DNA of 64,000 nucleotides from Antitrichia curtipendula. Its lineage: Eukaryota; Streptophyta; Bryopsida; Hypnales; Leucodontaceae. Below are positions 35,495 to 46,834 of this stretch, piece by piece (position 1 is the stretch's first letter; each line of letters starts with the position of its first letter). The stretch is taken from NCBI GenBank assembly GCA_951230915.1, contig OX579633.1:22292574-22356573 (forward strand). The letters run 5' to 3'. The position numbers and the translations under genes are program-made. Below the pieces are notes generated by a model. It saw nothing but the letters and a program-made list of their open reading frames with translations, was not told the origin of the DNA and made no database searches.

Positions 35495-36955
35495 TCAGTA
35501 CATGTACCGCACGCTGCTCAGTGTTTTCAGGCTCTCGACCTCCTCCCCCTTCGCGATGCCAGGATCAATATAACACAACTGGTACTCCGCTTGATTCAAC
35601 GTGTGCATCCCCCGCTTGACAAGCTCCTCCCATCCCTGCTTTCTCTGTAGTGCCGTGATAATATCACGAGTTCTCTGTGACGGATCCAACACAATCAAGT
35701 AATCTTCCTCTTTGTTTGAACCTTCCTTCTTGCACCGCTCGATGCCAACGATGGTGCGGGAATGACCCCGGTGCTGGAAGTAGAGTGGAGAACGGTTGCT
35801 GAAATTGTTGGGTCTCTCTGAGTGATCGACGTCGGCAGAAAAATAGTTCCATATCCAGTCAGTCATGTATTTATGATTCAGAGGAACATCTGCAGGGTTT
35901 GCACCACCGCCACCTCCAGCGCTGGAATGCGACTGTCGTTGCGCTCCTGTGATCTCCGAATTATCCCCGCTGGTACAGACCTTTTCTTTACCACTTGTAG
36001 AGTGGAGGTGGCTTGCAGCAGATATGTTGTGCTTCCGCTCCTCCACACATGTCAGGCAGATACTGGGGTCATCAGGGCTTTGTCGAAGGAAATGCAGCTC
36101 TTCCTTTTGGTCGGGAAGAATGATGACAGAATTCTTTTCCGGAGAATCGCCGTTGGGGTCTGAAGTAGGAGAGGACGGATTCTCCTCCGATGGAGAGTTG
36201 CTGTCGGCAGTGGAATTTGTGGTATTAGAGCGGAGAGAACGAACATCGGAGACTGTCATCTGGTTGAAAAGGCCGGAAATATATTCCTTGTCGTCCCTGT
36301 CACTGGGTTGGTCATGCTGGGAACCGCCGCCCTTGGAGCCACCGACCTTGCTAACAATGTTGTCCGCACCTCGCTTGCTGCCCGCAGTGCGAAAGTCTAC
36401 GACGCGGGCTCGCACGCCGAAGGAGCGCAGCAAAGCGGCGCACTCTGTTGTTCCAATCCATTTGTGCGTCCCAGAGATTTTCCAGTCGAAGTAGTCTGCA
36501 CCCAAGACATCAAATCCGTTTAGCCACGCGATTTCCAGCCATTGTTGCATCGCAGGAATGTCCGGGACGAATCCTGCTCCGCCGAAGAGGGCATCCTTGC
36601 ACTCGGCATTCTGGGCAATGACGTAGGAACTCAGCATCTGGATGTTCCGCCACCCGCAGCCCCAGCCGAGATCTTCCTCATGCCTGCTCTCGAAGTGTTC
36701 AATGTAGCCCGAGAGTGCAACAACGGAGGATCGTCCCCGGTGACCTGTTTCCAAGCATGCCTTCAGCAGTGACATCAAGGATATGCCTGCAGGCATATAA
36801 CTGAACTCCCGGATTTGTCTTAGAATTAAGCTCCTCGTGGCATCCTCCAAGTTCAACCTCTGTAAAGCCTCCTTGTTGCGGTTGCTGCTGCTTTTGCATG
36901 TTCCCCCTCCCTGCTGCTCACTCGAACCGTCTGCAACGCCGAGACCACTCTCCAT
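35495..36955 (-). CDS. ZUFSP/UfSP-type cysteine peptidase (peptidase family C78)
   Basis: From ATG 36955 this frame encodes 486 residues. The C78 fold is clear: YIEHFESRHEEDLGWGCGWR carries the nucleophile Cys100, NIQMLSS follows, and LYFQHRGHSRTIVGIE gives His398. The strand DYLIVLDPS gives Asp424. C78 enzymes include UFM1-specific proteases and the ZUFSP/ZUP1 deubiquitinase, which cleaves Lys63-linked ubiquitin chains at DNA damage sites. GHSRTIVGIE is closer to the ZUFSP branch as I remember it. A low-complexity insertion (about residues 195-350, with NTTNSTADSNSPSEENPSSP) separates the Cys and His blocks. ZUFSP proteins usually have N-terminal zinc fingers; none lies in this frame or recognisably upstream. 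The open frame continues upstream of 36955 without another ATG, so an upstream exon within 37000-38700 is possible and the true start is uncertain. Confidence 0.85.
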   Translation of the reverse strand: MESGLGVADGSSEQQGGGTCKSSSNRNKEALQRLNLEDATRSLILRQIREFSYMPAGISLMSLLKACLETGHRGRSSVVALSGYIEHFESRHEEDLGWGCGWRNIQMLSSYVIAQNAECKDALFGGAGFVPDIPAMQQWLEIAWLNGFDVLGADYFDWKISGTHKWIGTTECAALLRSFGVRARVVDFRTAGSKRGADNIVSKVGGSKGGGSQHDQPSDRDDKEYISGLFNQMTVSDVRSLRSNTTNSTADSNSPSEENPSSPTSDPNGDSPEKNSVIILPDQKEELHFLRQSPDDPSICLTCVEERKHNISAASHLHSTSGKEKVCTSGDNSEITGAQRQSHSSAGGGGGANPADVPLNHKYMTDWIWNYFSADVDHSERPNNFSNRSPLYFQHRGHSRTIVGIERCKKEGSNKEEDYLIVLDPSQRTRDIITALQRKQGWEELVKRGMHTLNQAEYQLCYIDPGIAKGEEVESLKTLSSVRYMY

Positions 36956-38760
36956 TCCCCCTTTTTTCTCCGAAGGCTGTAAACCTGGATTCGCAGTGCA
37001 CACACCCAAACCCTCCTCTTTAGAGATACGATGAACACTGACTGTTCCATGTGATCACCGAATGATATCAGTTGTGTAAGACGGTCGAAGGAACACTTCT
37101 GGAATCAAGAAATGAAAGACAAAACCTTCCACACTAACAGTTACAGCAGAGCATAGACGACAGTGGTGAACGTGCTACCGGAATTCGCCTCAGTACACCG
37201 TCCTGGCGAGTGATCGTTACACTTGCACAGAGAGTTTTGTGTAACCTTCCCTTTGAGGTTTGATGTAAAGTGTTGATCTCGGTCGTGGGACTCTTCCTGG
37301 ATTGGAGACATTATTCTCCCAATCACACCTCAACATACCGTGTCTCAAGCTCTAATCTGCAAAGATGACTTCATGAACCAAGACACAGAAAAGAATTCCT
37401 CCTTGCCGCTACCAATTGCTGGATCTCAAGATTGATATCATTTCCTTGTCGATTGGTTCAATAACAATCAGTCCTCCTGTCGCTTCCCAAGCCCCTCCGG
37501 CTTACTTCCCTGTATCAAATGAGCCAGAATCAATATAAAAATGACGTTTACAGACATAAAAACCCAAGTCATAAGCCAGACGAGAAGAACAATGGGGTTG
37601 ACTTCTATGAATTTGAAGGATTTCAAGAACTCCCAACCAATGCACACAACAGAGGTCAGTTTCACCTCCGAATCCCAGTAATCAACGGGTGGATCACGTT
37701 AGTCTTATTTCTATACACTATTCCCCCTCACCATTTCGAATAAGAGGAAAAGAAAAAAGAAAAAAAAAAAAGGATGACGAAGAAGAAGAAGACAGTTCCA
37801 AATTTATTTAATGCAATCACTCACTCCCCATCCTCTCCACGCCACAGAAAGTAGTACTCTACTAAACTTCTCCGTCCTCGACCAATTCACAACAACTAAA
37901 CTAACAAGTTATTCGTCGGAACAAGCTAAACACCCGAAGCGATCGAAATCACCAAGCAAAGCCTCTCCGACGCACCACTTCTTTACTATGAATACGATAT
38001 ACTCTAAGAAGTATCCCGCACGGCCATAACCAAACACCAATAAGCCAAAACCCTAGAACCCGAGCTAAATCCCGCACCGCTAATCCTCACCGCCACGCAC
38101 CACAAGAACAAAAGGGCGACTCGTGAGGGAAAAAAAACACCACTCTCATTGCACACTTCCCTCCCATCGCACACTTCCCTCCCACCGCACGCACACACAG
38201 CCAGCCCCACGCAGTTACAGAACACGGCGCAAGACCAAAATTTCCATTCCTCAAAACGAATTGCCACATTCTTACGACCTGAAAGCAGAAAACCGCGCAC
38301 CAGCCAAACTGCGAGAAAGTTCTGCAACAGAAGAGCCCGAGTCTCACCGCGCAGAAACTGAACCGAAATGACTCGAGCGGCGAGTATTGGAGGCCAGTGA
38401 GCTTGATTTTGAGGTCGTTAGAATGGGCGAGAAGCCGGAATTGCGAGTGGAATGGAGAGTACTCACGAGGAGGAGGGAGATGGGAGTGAATTCGAAGGCG
38501 AAGAAGAAGCAAAGCCAAAGTTGTCAAGGCGGATCGATGGAAACAGCTCCGGTGGCGCCGATGCGGGCGTCTTGTTGCTTTTGCAGAAGGAAACAGGCGC
38601 TTTGATATTAAAGGCCACCGCGCATCTCCACCGGACGGACCGGCATGCGAACAAGGTGGGCCCTGCGACTGCAGTTGGCACTCGGACTGGCATCCACGCA
38701 GCTGGGCTTCTGCACTTTGGCTGACGAAAAAGAAGAAGTGGACCTTCCTATTGAGGACAA
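36956..38760. other. 5' region of the C78 peptidase gene, with a GC-rich island
   Basis: A purine-rich low-complexity stretch lies at 37741-37797. From about 38090 to 38730 the DNA is markedly GC-richer and open on both strands. The minus-strand reading of 38463-38693 ends at a good donor (CCTCCTC|GTGAGT, near 38465), which would suit a first noncoding or coding exon of the peptidase gene. The plus-strand reading from 38452 (MESTHEEEGDGSEFEGEEEA) is also coding-like. I cannot decide between them. Confidence 0.4.
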
Positions 38761-40548
38761 GGATGGATGACTTTTAAGATTACTGAAGCAATAAAAAAAT
38801 GCATCTATTGGTTATCGGTCTTATCTTTTTGCTTCCTTGGAAAAATAAAATAAATAAATCCATTCAATTTTGAAGGGAGTTACTTGAACCCAATTTCTAA
38901 GAAAGATGTTGTATATACTCTCTTTATAACGGTGAATTTGTTTTAGCAAAAAAACAAAATCATGTGGAACATTTTTTTGAAAAATTGTAAAAATTGAATT
39001 TAGAAATTAATCCTACAAGTTATTTTTTCAAGAAGATGCTTAGATTGCTTGAAAAACAAGATTGTCCATACTGATTTTCACATCACTTATCAAAATGAAA
39101 TGAATCAAAGCTTTCAATATATATATTAAAAATCAAATTTTTGAAATTTATTTTTGTTGCCCAGTCTTCCCTATTTTTGAGCTTATGTGGGCATAAGTTT
39201 TGTTCAGGGACATCAATCGAAAAAATATTATATTTCTATGAAGATAATTAGTTTATCTTTAAAAAAATTCAAAAACTTGTGACCAAAATTGAAACCGTAA
39301 GTACTTGCATGAAATCCACTTTGTCCACCAAAGGAACAATGGTCCTTACAATGGTCCTTTAGGGGTTAAGGTATGTGAATCTGTAATCATCTCTAATTCA
39401 ACTAAGTTTACTTCTTGTTTAAAAACAAAAATCATTTTTATTCATGCAATTGAAAAGAAATTCCAACATACAATTGTATGCAACAACAAAAAGTCCTGAT
39501 TCAAAGATGATTGTTCAAGTTGTATCCAAAGTCAACAAGAGGCTCTACTAAGCTCTTGTGTTATGATTATGTACATGTTGTACCATCAACATGTAGATTT
39601 TATTGTCTTTTTTTGGTCCAAAATCAATGATTGTACACATTGTTGGATTTCAATGATTATAGACACACTTTAGCACAGATTATTTGGAAACAACAGTCCC
39701 AAATGTCATAAAAATATTTTACTTTTGTCAAAATTAATAGACAACCATAGCATTTTTTATTTTCAATAATATAATATAGCAACATGACTTCAATAAATTG
39801 GTTTCATTTTCAACAATAAGATAAATCCATTTTTTCTAATTTACAATCTTGATCGGAGTGATTGCGATGTTTATAACTTGAACGGTTTTTGTTTATTTTG
39901 GTGAAACAATGCTAGATTGCACCCAAAAAATAGAAAGATTGGTTAGAAATTGACAATTAATCGTAAAAGATTTCACCAGGAATCTTCAAATTAAAAAATA
40001 AATCCTGGATGAAATTGCCAAATTGTGGATGAAAATATAATTATGGATATGTGACATATGCTAATGTGATCTTTTCTATTCAATAAGTGAATGAATGTTG
40101 AAATTTGGAGCACCACAATAACATTTTATATTGCCACTTTGGCACTTCATAAAAAATGTCCTAAAACCCACCTAAACCTGAAACCTGCAAAGTATGGATG
40201 ACACCATACATGCCAAAAATAAAAAATAAAATTTCAAAGTGGTGGAAATTAGTGTATAGGAGAAGGCTCAAAAACAGTTCGGGCATTAAGAACCGCCCCT
40301 GTAGGAGTGTCCAAAACAGTGCACATGGGATATAGAAATAGAAATTACTTTATGTGGTGAGAAACTGCAAACCCATGTGTGTGATTTTAGGCTATTGAAC
40401 AGGTGACATGGTTCATCATCATGTGTGATTTTACTCATAATAAAGACCTGAATTTGGTGAGTTCTGCAGAATGACTTTGAAATGTCAAAAAATAGTAAGA
40501 AAAATTGCAAAAACACATCTGAGGCTGAACCTCCTTCTATTAAAATGC
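38761..40548. other. AT-rich intergenic DNA
   Basis: Low-complexity AT-rich sequence with many short A and T runs. No gene, RNA gene or element boundary was recognised. Confidence 0.5.
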
Positions 40549-41020
40549 TTCTCAGTCACTCATAACTTCTTGGATTGATGTGAAATTTTAACCACACAAA
40601 CTAGACTAGTATGCGCAACTTTTTCAAAATTTTAAATTAAAAACAAACATTGTATGAAGAAGAAACAAGCCGCCGAAGTTCATTGTAATTCAAAAATGTC
40701 GGGATTTTAAACTTCGAATTGCTCCCAAACATTCAAAACATTTTGGATTGACATGAAAATCTTACTACAACAACTAGACTTCAAGGGAAACATAACCCAA
40801 CAAATTTTATTGAAAAATAACATTTGATGAAGAAGATACAAGCCCCCGAAGTTTCAGCCATCAAATGCAATTTTGTGGACTCAAATTGAACCTGTGAGCT
40901 TTGATTGGCTTCCAAAAAATTAGTACATCTTGTATTGATTTGAAAATTTTAACACACAAACTAGAAGAGAGAACGCAAATTTTCCAATAATTTTTATTGA
41001 ATTCGGACATCATATGCAAA
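40549..41020 (+). repeat. Three diverged tandem repeats of about 175-185 bp
   Basis: The motif 'ttggattgatgtgaaa...acacaaactaga' recurs near 40569, 40745 and 40930, each followed by similar text ('caagc[c]gccgaagtt' after the first two). The spacings are about 176 and 185 bp. Copies are well diverged. There is no open frame. Confidence 0.55.
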
Positions 41021-42210
41021 AGTTACAGCACTCTTAATTGGATTTGAAACTATGTGAAGAAACCTTGGGGTGTTTAGCAATTACAATAAATTTTGATTTA
41101 CAATCGAGAGTGAATTGAATGGAAACGTACAGTGGATCATTCTTGGAATTACTGTATCCATTTAAAGGCATGGTTAGGATCATTCTTAAACTCACTCGTT
41201 CTATTCAATGGCATGTTTTGATTGATTACAGTTGCACCTATGAGCATTAATAGGGACCTATACACCTCTGACTTTGAAAAATCATATCTTATTCATTTTA
41301 AGTCAAAAAATTAAAATTAAAAGTTTTACAGTTGTGTTCCTCATTTCTCTTTCTCCCACAAAAATTAAGAAAAACTTTGGGTCCACCCATTTTTGTACAG
41401 AGGTATTTTTTCCCTTAGATGAGCGCTTTCTGAGCCTTCTACCTTACCGAAAGTCCATCTCCGTCATGAATAAAGGCTCGCTGTAACTAAGCGTGCATTT
41501 TAAAACATAATTTGCTGAGGTCGGTTATAAAAACAGGTCAGCTAGTCCGGCACAAGTAAGGCAGTTGCAGGGAAGTACTTTATTTGGATCCGAGGACCAG
41601 GGTCACCCACTTGTGTAGAAGTCCCTGGATAATGAAAAAAAAAGGAAAAATGGATAGTTTATCCCCTAAACGTCCAGAGTTGACGAATTTGGGAAAAATT
41701 ATTATAAAGCACTATTTGGAAGAATATTTCGGAGTTGATGTACAAATGAAAGTTGCAGGTTTTGAATTTTAGGTTCCATCAGTACGGTTAGATTTACCAA
41801 TTCTATCAACAGTATTTTTTTATGAATTTTGAAAGGGAAATTTAAAAATCCCTTCAAAATTCGATTACAATCAAAATATTATCATTTTTGGAGTAAAACT
41901 TGTTGGAATGGATTTGAAGGATGGTTCTCTTGGTATGGTGAATTTTTGGAATTTTTGTGTTCTTTATATCTATGACCTCATTTTTGCGAATTTAGTTTTG
42001 AACTAGAGTCAATGCAATTTTGGCTTAATTTTAGAAAAATATATACTCTAATAACACGAAATCCAATTAATAGATAGGACAAGAATTTGATAAAGCATCT
42101 CCACAAATTAGGATGACTTTCATCCAAGAAGCAACGAGCAAGAAACAAGAATATGAAGTTGTTCGTCATCTAGAAATTGAACATTGGAGTGATCTAGGGT
42201 TCATATGTGA
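41021..42210. other. AT-rich intergenic DNA
   Basis: No gene is supportable. A 62-codon frame at 41584-41772 reads smoothly (SLSPKRPELTNLGKIIIKHY) but matches no family I know and has no clear splice partners. Confidence 0.4.
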
Positions 42211-42240
42211 AGGACATGTTTTACACAAAAAAACTACTTT

Positions 42241-42340
42241 GGGTTGGAGCCATAGAAATGGAGTGTTTTGATTGAATCTTTGCTTTAGGTCCATAGCTAT
42301 GGCTTCCAATCAAAACATTCCATTTCTTTGGGTTCCAACC
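42241..42340. repeat. Foldback hairpin with 34-bp arms
   Basis: The left arm 42241-42274 (gggttggagccatagaaatg...) is the imperfect complement of the right arm 42307-42340 (...catttctttgggttccaacc), with a 32-base loop. Weaker complementarity continues outward for about 30 more bases on each side. It may be a small MITE or part of the adjacent repeat cluster. Confidence 0.65.
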
Positions 42341-42460
42341 TGAAGTTTTTGGGTGTAAATAGGCAAATCTTTGCACTTGTGATAGACACTATTTAAATGT
42401 GTCCTACAAAGAGGGACCAACAAGGTGAATTTTCTATTTTTTGGATTAAAAGTAATTAAT

Positions 42461-42999
42461 AAAAAAGCCCCCTCCTTTGTATCGAGTTTAGGGTATGTTC
42501 TTGACCTGTCCAACCTGATTTTGGGCCTCTGATTGCAAACACGAATTCAAAATTTGCAAATTCCATCGTGTGTAGCAAATTAAAAAAATTTGTGCGTTTT
42601 CCCCTGGGGTAAATCCACCCTGCTGGGGTCTACTTGGTGGGCTGGGTGGCCGGGGTGGATTGACCCCCTCGCTCGGCCCTGCGGGCAAACCCTGTTTTTT
42701 GCACATGATTCTCTTGCAAATTTTGAATGAAGTCAAGAATGTACCCTGGAACGGCCCAAAATAGGGGGCTTTTTTTTACATGCACCCCTGGTAAGCCTAA
42801 GCGGGCCAGGGAGAACTGACCCCTCGCTCGGCCCTCCGGGCAAACCCTGTTTTTTGCACATTATTTTTTTCTGCAAATTTTGAATTCATATTTGCGATCA
42901 GAGACCCCCAATTTGTTATATGAAGTCAAGAATATACCCTGGAACGGCCCAAAATAGGGGGCTTTTTTTTTTACATGCACCCCTGGTAAGCCTGAGCGT
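42461..42999. repeat. Three-copy repeat cluster, one copy inverted
   Basis: Two direct copies (about 42661-42806 and 42818-42999) share 'cctcgctcggccct', 'gggcaaaccctgttttttgc', 'gcaaattttgaat', 'gaagtcaagaat[g/a]taccc' and 'cccaaaatagggggct' followed by a T run and 'acatgcacccctggtaagcc'. The first has lost about 45 bp. A third, more diverged copy lies inverted at 42461-42560, recognisable by 'gggtatgttcttgac', 'tgattgcaaacacgaattca' and 'agccccct'. Short complementary GC-rich blocks (ggtaaatccaccc / gggtggattgacc) lie between the inverted and direct copies. The unit is GC-richer than its surroundings and matches no element I recognise. Confidence 0.65.
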
Positions 43000-44488
43000 G
43001 GGGGGCAATCCACCCCGATCGGACGGGTTTAGCGTCCTGCGGTCCTGCCATTTGCCATTTCTCCCGTACTTCACAACTGAAAAGATGCGCACTCACACCA
43101 CCGCGGTCTCACCGCAATTGGGTGGATCTTTTTACTGGTTTTCATCTAAGCAGGTGTCCGAAGCTGCAGCTCAAGGACGATACGGAACAACAGAATTCCG
43201 AAAAAAACTCCGTCAGACAGACAGACAGACACTCACTCGATTCTGTTCAGTTGCCCCAAACAGGATACGGAGTAACAGTGAAGATATGTTTAACACAAAA
43301 AAAGAGGAAAGATCATGCGAGAAAAGAAGAAAAGAAGAGCAAGTGGCAAATGGGAAATGCAAAGACCCACAGGCAGGCTGCATCGTTGGCAGCTACCCCG
43401 CTCATGTCCCTGCGAACCCCACGTGGAAATTCAAATTGGGAAACTGGATGAGAAAGTGGTTTGGGCTACGAATGTCGTTCGTTACGGCCATGGCGGTCTC
43501 CTCTGTTTCCAAGAGTCTTCCGTCACCTTTTGCCTTAACGCTACCACTGGCTGTGTCGGCTGGTAGGATTCAAGCTGCCCAGCGTTCAGTTGGACAGCGA
43601 AGATTGGCCTGGTTTGGGCCGCGGGGTCGTTGTTTCTGCGTTGTTGTTTTCTTTTGGATTCCGGAGCGGCGGAATTTTGACTGTTTATGTAAGGGGTTGA
43701 GATTTTGGGGGTTGATCGTTTTGGAAGCTCCGCGGTGAAGTGGACGTCGGATCACTGTTGATTGATGGAGGTTTTGGGTCGATTCCTATGTTAGGGCGCC
43801 TTCGACGAGTTCAAATTTCTGTGAGATAGGTACGCTTCTTGATTTTTGGAGTTCAATTTCGGTTTTTGAATTTTAGGGTTTTTGTAGCTCAGGATTCGCT
43901 TCAAGTGGCAAGATATCGAGATACCGAGGAGCGTGTTATGAATATTTTTTTACTTTGTGGAAGTGGTGTTGGGCAATTGGCCTAGTAGATTCAAGTGCGC
44001 CGACTTTTTGGATGCTAGATTTGTGTTCTAGCCTGAAATGGACCCTGATCTTTGGTAACAGATTTCGCAGTTTATTATTAAAACTTCTCCATGTAGCACA
44101 AATTTGATTCTAGTTTAAAACTATTTTTCTAGATTTCTACGTACACCTCGCACAAACTCTTTTAAGTTTCTGGAAACCAACGAACGCATCGTACCTGAAT
44201 GGCTGGATCTTTGGATCAACGTTAGAGCAATCTGTTGCGCTCTCCGTCGGGAAGTTCTGTAGTGGTGTCGGCTGTTTGATATCCATTCCGAGTAAGCAAG
44301 CGTTTTTAGGGTTCGTTATGAAATTGATCATTTAATTATCTTAGACCTGACTTTTTTTGTTACGGTTATTCATTGTTACTGCTGGGCTTGGATATTCTTC
44401 AATATCTGCTTCACTGCTTGAAACGTGATTTGTCCACATTCGTGACTTATTTTGCTGATGTTATAATTGCAGGGAGGAAGAAAGAATC
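43000..44488. promoter_or_regulatory. Probable promoter, 5' UTR and 5' UTR intron of the downstream membrane-protein gene
   Basis: About 43000-43800 is GC-richer than its surroundings, and open frames there are composition shadows. A good donor (gagatag|gtacgc, 43830) and a good acceptor (ataattgcag|ggagg, ending at 44472) would define a 5' UTR intron of about 640 bp ending 16 bases before the ATG. This is inferred from splice signals only. Confidence 0.4.
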
Positions 44489-45931
44489 ATGACTCAGTCA
44501 GTGGATCAAAACCAGGCTCAATCACAGTGGTTGAGGAATTTTGGGTTTGGGACGGCGTTTGTAATTTTCTTTTGCCTTCTACACCTGGGAGGTGTGTACC
44601 TATTACCTTCCTGACTACTTGGATGAGCTAGTGAACTTCTGTTAGTGAGCTAGTGAACTTCTGTTGTGAACTTCTCAATTAGCGAGTGCTGGACTTTGCT
44701 TTCATTTGTGGTGATCATCATTGACATTTGGTATTCCTTGCCTTCAGCCAAGGAAGCTCGCAGACAGTTAGGAGATGAGAGTGCTTCTAAGACCGGCAAG
44801 GATGATTTTGGGGACTGCCTCGACTTTGGGTTAGGTTCGTTGACTTGCGCAGTGAAACAGGGCTCGAAAATGTACACTAACAACATTCGTGCAACTATCG
44901 TCGAACGATCAAAGCAAAAGGCATATCATATTGCCATACAGCAAGCAATCTCGGATGGCCTGGGAATGTCGGAGGCTGCTAGGAAAGCCCAAACTGTAGC
45001 AGAGGTCGCTGCAAAGGCCAAGTCCAAACAAGCCCGACGAATCTCTGGACCCGTCTTTGCAGCCGTCTGGGATACATTGGAGGTGTTATACTATGGTGGG
45101 AGTTTTGCAGAGGTCTCGATGCGGGCAACTGGCACACTTTGTGGGACATGGTGGGGGGGTTTAGTGGTGAGTGTCGGACCCTCTCTCTCTCTCTCTCTCT
45201 TGTCTTTATCTAGCCCGAGCAAAAAGCATAGCCTAGTGCTGGTCCTGATCCCGAAGTGCCCAAACTCAAAATAGGAAATTCGCTTTGGAAGCTTATTGTT
45301 GATTATAGTAACTTTCAAAACATTTTACTGTCGTCAAAGAATGAAGGGCATGATTTCTTCTTTCCATTTTGCTACCGTCCTTTAAATGATTTTTTTGAAG
45401 TTCCGAAGCTATGAAGGCGGACAATTTTGACCATTTGGGCACTTAGGGGTTACGCATCCTGCGGAGGTTTGAGTCTAGAACTTCAAGCTAGGACTTAAAA
45501 ATAAGAACACAAAATTGCATTTAGAAATTGTAAATCTTACCTCTTGTCTATTATCCTTGTTTGGGTCGTTGCTTCTGCCGGGGCTAATATTTCTGGTATT
45601 TCTTCACGTGCAGGGAGAGAATAGGCTTGGCCGAGTGGGTTATCTTATTGGGACTCAGGTTGGAAGCTGGGCTGGGAGCAGGATTGCTCTCATGTCCTAT
45701 GACATAGCTAAAGCAATCCAGTTAATCACCTTAGAAGTCAAGGATTTCATCACCGGGGCAGATGAAAACGAGAACGTTGCTGAAGAGACCAAAAGCGAAG
45801 AATATATTGCTGAAAACTCGTATCAGTCGTCATCAGAGGAAAGCGCCAACGAGAATCCCAGCAGTGACGACAGTGGAAGCGGCTGGTTCTCGGTTTCTGA
45901 TGATGAAACATCATTCACCGATGAGCTTTGA
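44489..45931 (+). CDS. Conserved plant membrane or secretory protein of unknown function (possibly NPU-like)
   Basis: Exons 44489-44591, 44748-45166 and 45614-45931 join in frame to encode 279 residues. Residues about 18-34 (FGFGTAFVIFFCLLHLG) form a hydrophobic N-terminal segment like a signal peptide or anchor. The conserved core reads DDFGDCLDFGLGSLTCAVKQ, then YTNNIRATIVER, an Ala/Lys-rich helix (about 85-125), and VFAAVWDTLEVLYYGGSFAE. Glycine-rich hydrophobic stretches follow (GTLCGTWWGGLV, GRVGYLIGTQVGSWAGSRIA). The last about 60 residues are Ser/Glu/Asp-rich (SEEYIAENSYQSSSEESANE). The family is found across land plants. It may correspond to Arabidopsis NPU (NO PRIMEXINE AND PLASMA MEMBRANE UNDULATION), but I am recalling that match, not verifying it. 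A 22-bp tandem duplication sits in intron 1 and a CT microsatellite in intron 2. Confidence 0.8.
44627..44665 (+). repeat. Tandem duplication in intron 1 of the membrane-protein gene
   Basis: The unit gagctagtgaacttctgtt occurs twice in a row, followed by a partial third copy (gtgaacttctc). It lies in the first intron and does not change the coding sequence. Confidence 0.8.
45181..45201 (+). repeat. CT microsatellite near a splice donor
   Basis: About ten CT units begin 14 bases downstream of the exon 2 donor of the membrane-protein gene (donor at 45167). The length is likely polymorphic. Confidence 0.85.
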
Positions 45932-46832
45932 AATTCTTGCGCAGCCGGTTTCTTTGCAGTGAACTCGATGATTCCAGTATGAGCCTTGTCAAGGAGCTTG
46001 AATCTAATATCTGCAACAGTGTACGTATCTACTGATTCTGATCCGGTTTGTCATCAGGGTAAGCAACGGGACTAGTCAAGTTGAGTAGTTTAACACTTGT
46101 TTGTGCGGTTGCTGCTATATTCTACTCTTTCAGTTTTTTGTGTCTTGCTTACGAAACTGTAAAATCTTTTTTTGTTTCTACGCTTTCAATGATAAGTCTT
46201 CTTCTAATGTACATATTCACAGCGTATTATTGACAGTTCACGTTCTAGCTTATACGCTCGAATGGATATTCCTGTCAGTGTGTAGATGGCTATTCAGTTC
46301 GTTGTTATAAAATGTTGTTTTACATCAAATAAAATCGAACTGGCTGTCTGCTTGAACTTTTTAGCTGGCAGAGATCAACCTTGTTTTGCGGTCAGATGCC
46401 AGCGTGACTGGTAATACTTTTTGGAAGGAGAGGGAGCATTCCAAGGCTCACATAACTAAAATTTGTGAATGCGTGTGTGCAGTGGATAAACATCATCCAT
46501 TTGCAATGTTTCATCCATTTGGGTTGTTTTCATCCATTTGCAAGGAATAGACCATAATATCATTCGTGTGGCCTCTTGTGAATAACATGGCCTGTACCGT
46601 CTCAATATATGGTGATTGTATTGTAACAATTGATTGGACACTTGACTGTAAAAATATTTTCTATGCGTGTGGTGTTTTTGTAACCACTCACTGCAATTGA
46701 CACAGAGGACTGCTCACCTTGAACCCCACTAAGAATTTTGCATGAGGCTCTCTTATCTTATCAAGGGTCCCTCCCAAGTTCTGTTATTTAAACGTGTGAA
46801 TAAAATCTACAACAGCAGCATACAAGTGGAAG
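45932..46832. other. 3' region of the membrane-protein gene
   Basis: The first several hundred bases are probably 3' UTR. A short minisatellite (tttcatccatttg-type units, three or four copies) lies at about 46490-46545. No other gene is supportable. Confidence 0.45.
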
Positions 46833-46834
46833 TA

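Noticed and set aside
42920..43738. 272-codon plus-strand frame
   Set aside because: It begins inside the repeat cluster and runs through GC-rich 5' flank; composition changes along its length and no domain is seen.
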